From the NCBI GenBank assembly GCA_958446835.1, contig CAUCXT010000027.1, positions 1 to 42,218 on the forward strand: a stretch of 42,218 nucleotides of DNA, written 5' to 3'. The DNA is from an uncultured Eubacterium sp. (GTDB taxonomy: Bacteria; Bacillota; Clostridia; Lachnospirales; Lachnospiraceae). Below are positions 41,136 through 42,218 of this stretch, one piece after another; position 1 is the stretch's first letter, and each line of letters begins with the position of its first letter. The notes under the pieces were generated by a model, which worked only from the letters and a program-made list of their open reading frames with translations, was not told where the DNA came from and ran no database searches. The position numbers were made by a program, and so were the translations under genes.

Positions 41136-42218
41136 ATGGCAGGAATTGCACAGAGACTTAAAGAAGCGATGGAGGCCAAGGGGCTTAAGCAGGTGGACGT
41201 GATTCGTCTTGCAGAGCCTATTGGCCGTGAATGTAATGTCAGAATCGGTAAGAGCCACATGAGCCAGTATTTAAGCGGAAAAAGCGAGCCGCGAAAGGAC
41301 ATATTGGGAGTTCTCGCAAAGACACTTGAAGTTGATGAGAGCTGGCTTGCCGGGGAAGAGATGAAAGAGACTGCTTCCGGGAATAAGAGCGGCTCATCAT
41401 CTACAGCTTCTTCAGAACAAATGGAGAAAAAGGATGAGCCTGATAGTTCAAGGACAGTATGTGATATAGAAAGTTCAAATATAGTATATTCAGACAAAAT
41501 GGGAGACAGAGTAATGAGACAATTTTCAAAATCAACAAAGCTTGATAATGTATTATATGATGTGAGAGGACCTGTAGTTGAGGAAGCTAACCGTATGGCT
41601 GATGCCGGAATGCATATTTTGAAGCTAAATATCGGAAACCCGGCACCTTTTGGCTTCAGGGCACCGGAAGAAGTCGTCTATGATATGAGACAGCAGCTCA
41701 CAGATTGTGAAGGATATTCGGATTCAAAGGGACTTTTTTCAGCGCGAAAGGCAATTATGCAGTATGCGCAGCTTAAAAATATTCCGAATGTTGAGATTGG
41801 CGATATCTATACAGGAAACGGAGTCAGCGAGCTTATAAACTTAAGCATGCAGGCACTCTTAGATGACGGCGACGAGATTCTTATTCCGTCCCCTGATTAT
41901 CCTCTCTGGACGGCAACCGCAACACTTGCCGGCGGCAAGGTCGTACACTACCTGTGCGATGAGCAGTCGGATTGGAACCCGGATATAGATGACATTAAGA
42001 AGAAGGTCAATTCAAAGACTAAGGCAATCGTCATAATCAATCCTAATAACCCTACAGGTGCACTTTATCCGAAGGAGGTTCTTGAGCAGATAGTTCAGAT
42101 TGCGAGGGAGAATCAGCTCATTATTTTCTCGGATGAGATATATGACAGACTTGTTATGGATGATGGTGAACATATTTCAATAGCTTCACTTGCACCGGAT
42201 GTATTCTGTGTAACCTTC
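41136..42218 (+). CDS. XRE DNA-binding domain fused to AlaA-like aminotransferase (partial)
   Basis: The frame runs 361 codons to the window end without a stop. Residues 1-75 form an XRE/lambda-repressor-type helix-turn-helix (RLKEAMEAKGLKQVDVIRLA, then KSHMSQYLSGKSEPRKDIL and DESWLAGEE). A Ser/Glu-rich linker of about 45 residues follows. From about residue 130, KLDNVLYDVRGPVVEEANRM, LKLNIGNPAPFGF, GYSDSKGLFSARKAI, NGVSELI, PSPDYPLWTA and NPNNPTGALY match E. coli AlaA (glutamate-pyruvate aminotransferase) almost motif for motif. The PLP lysine lies beyond the window. GAGGAG precedes the ATG; an internal ATG at 41514 could give the enzyme alone. It probably controls its own promoter. Confidence 0.88.
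   Translation, partial: MAGIAQRLKEAMEAKGLKQVDVIRLAEPIGRECNVRIGKSHMSQYLSGKSEPRKDILGVLAKTLEVDESWLAGEEMKETASGNKSGSSSTASSEQMEKKDEPDSSRTVCDIESSNIVYSDKMGDRVMRQFSKSTKLDNVLYDVRGPVVEEANRMADAGMHILKLNIGNPAPFGFRAPEEVVYDMRQQLTDCEGYSDSKGLFSARKAIMQYAQLKNIPNVEIGDIYTGNGVSELINLSMQALLDDGDEILIPSPDYPLWTATATLAGGKVVHYLCDEQSDWNPDIDDIKKKVNSKTKAIVIINPNNPTGALYPKEVLEQIVQIARENQLIIFSDEIYDRLVMDDGEHISIASLAPDVFCVTF

Overview
The window looks like a chromosomal segment of a gut-type Lachnospiraceae bacterium (Clostridia, low to moderate GC). This rests on codon use, strong AGGAGG-type ribosome sites, GTG/TTG starts, and family content: DUF3793 beside flavodoxin, a two-gene ThrE exporter, DUF3737, BrnT, and a Gld-like ABC operon in a Gram-positive. 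The genus is not determined. No tRNA, rRNA, CRISPR array, phage or complete insertion sequence was seen.

Layout. 1-7460: a heterodimeric ABC exporter pair, a remnant of an Rpn-type nuclease, and a LolD/MacB-type ATPase with an 800-residue FtsX-type permease. 7480-10420: a DUF3793-like gene and flavodoxin behind a promoter with an operator-like dyad, a BrnT toxin with a 59-residue partner, and an FMN-reductase-type flavoprotein. 10426-10817: a promoter-to-terminator unit with no reading frame, probably a structured RNA of about 350 nt. 10888-19197: a polyamine block (arginine decarboxylase, SpeE homologue, carboxy(nor)spermidine dehydrogenase, NspC, agmatine deiminase, N-carbamoylputrescine amidase), interrupted by a maltose-acetyltransferase-type gene and a dead Fic gene. 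19467-22103: a fused ATPase-FtsX transporter, followed by a long inverted-repeat element. 22400-30336: patatin, ThrE exporter halves, LuxS, uridine kinase, a MocR-type regulator, DUF3737 behind a MerR-type promoter, and a PatB/MalY-type C-S lyase. 30431-31920: a decay zone (truncated zeta-like toxin, flavin-reductase tail, deleted TetR) ending in what looks like an intact type I toxin-antitoxin locus. 31919-38820: minus-strand DUF4340/GldG/permease/ATPase operon and an OmpR-type two-component system. 39046-42218: a bifunctional homocysteine methyltransferase/methylenetetrahydrofolate reductase, and a gene fusing an XRE DNA-binding domain to an AlaA-like aminotransferase, cut by the window end.

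How the genes fit together. The polyamine block can take arginine to agmatine to putrescine and then to spermidine by the carboxyspermidine route; a route through carboxyaminopropylagmatine is equally compatible with the gene set. LuxS and the PatB-type lyase both yield homocysteine, which the 39046 enzyme can methylate.

The most interesting items are (1) the divergent 28-residue membrane peptide and ~70-nt RNA at 31570-31918, complementary both at the toxin start codon and at the terminator loops; (2) the ~350-nt RNA upstream of speA; and (3) the XRE-aminotransferase fusion with an AAAAGTTCAA repeat array over its promoter.
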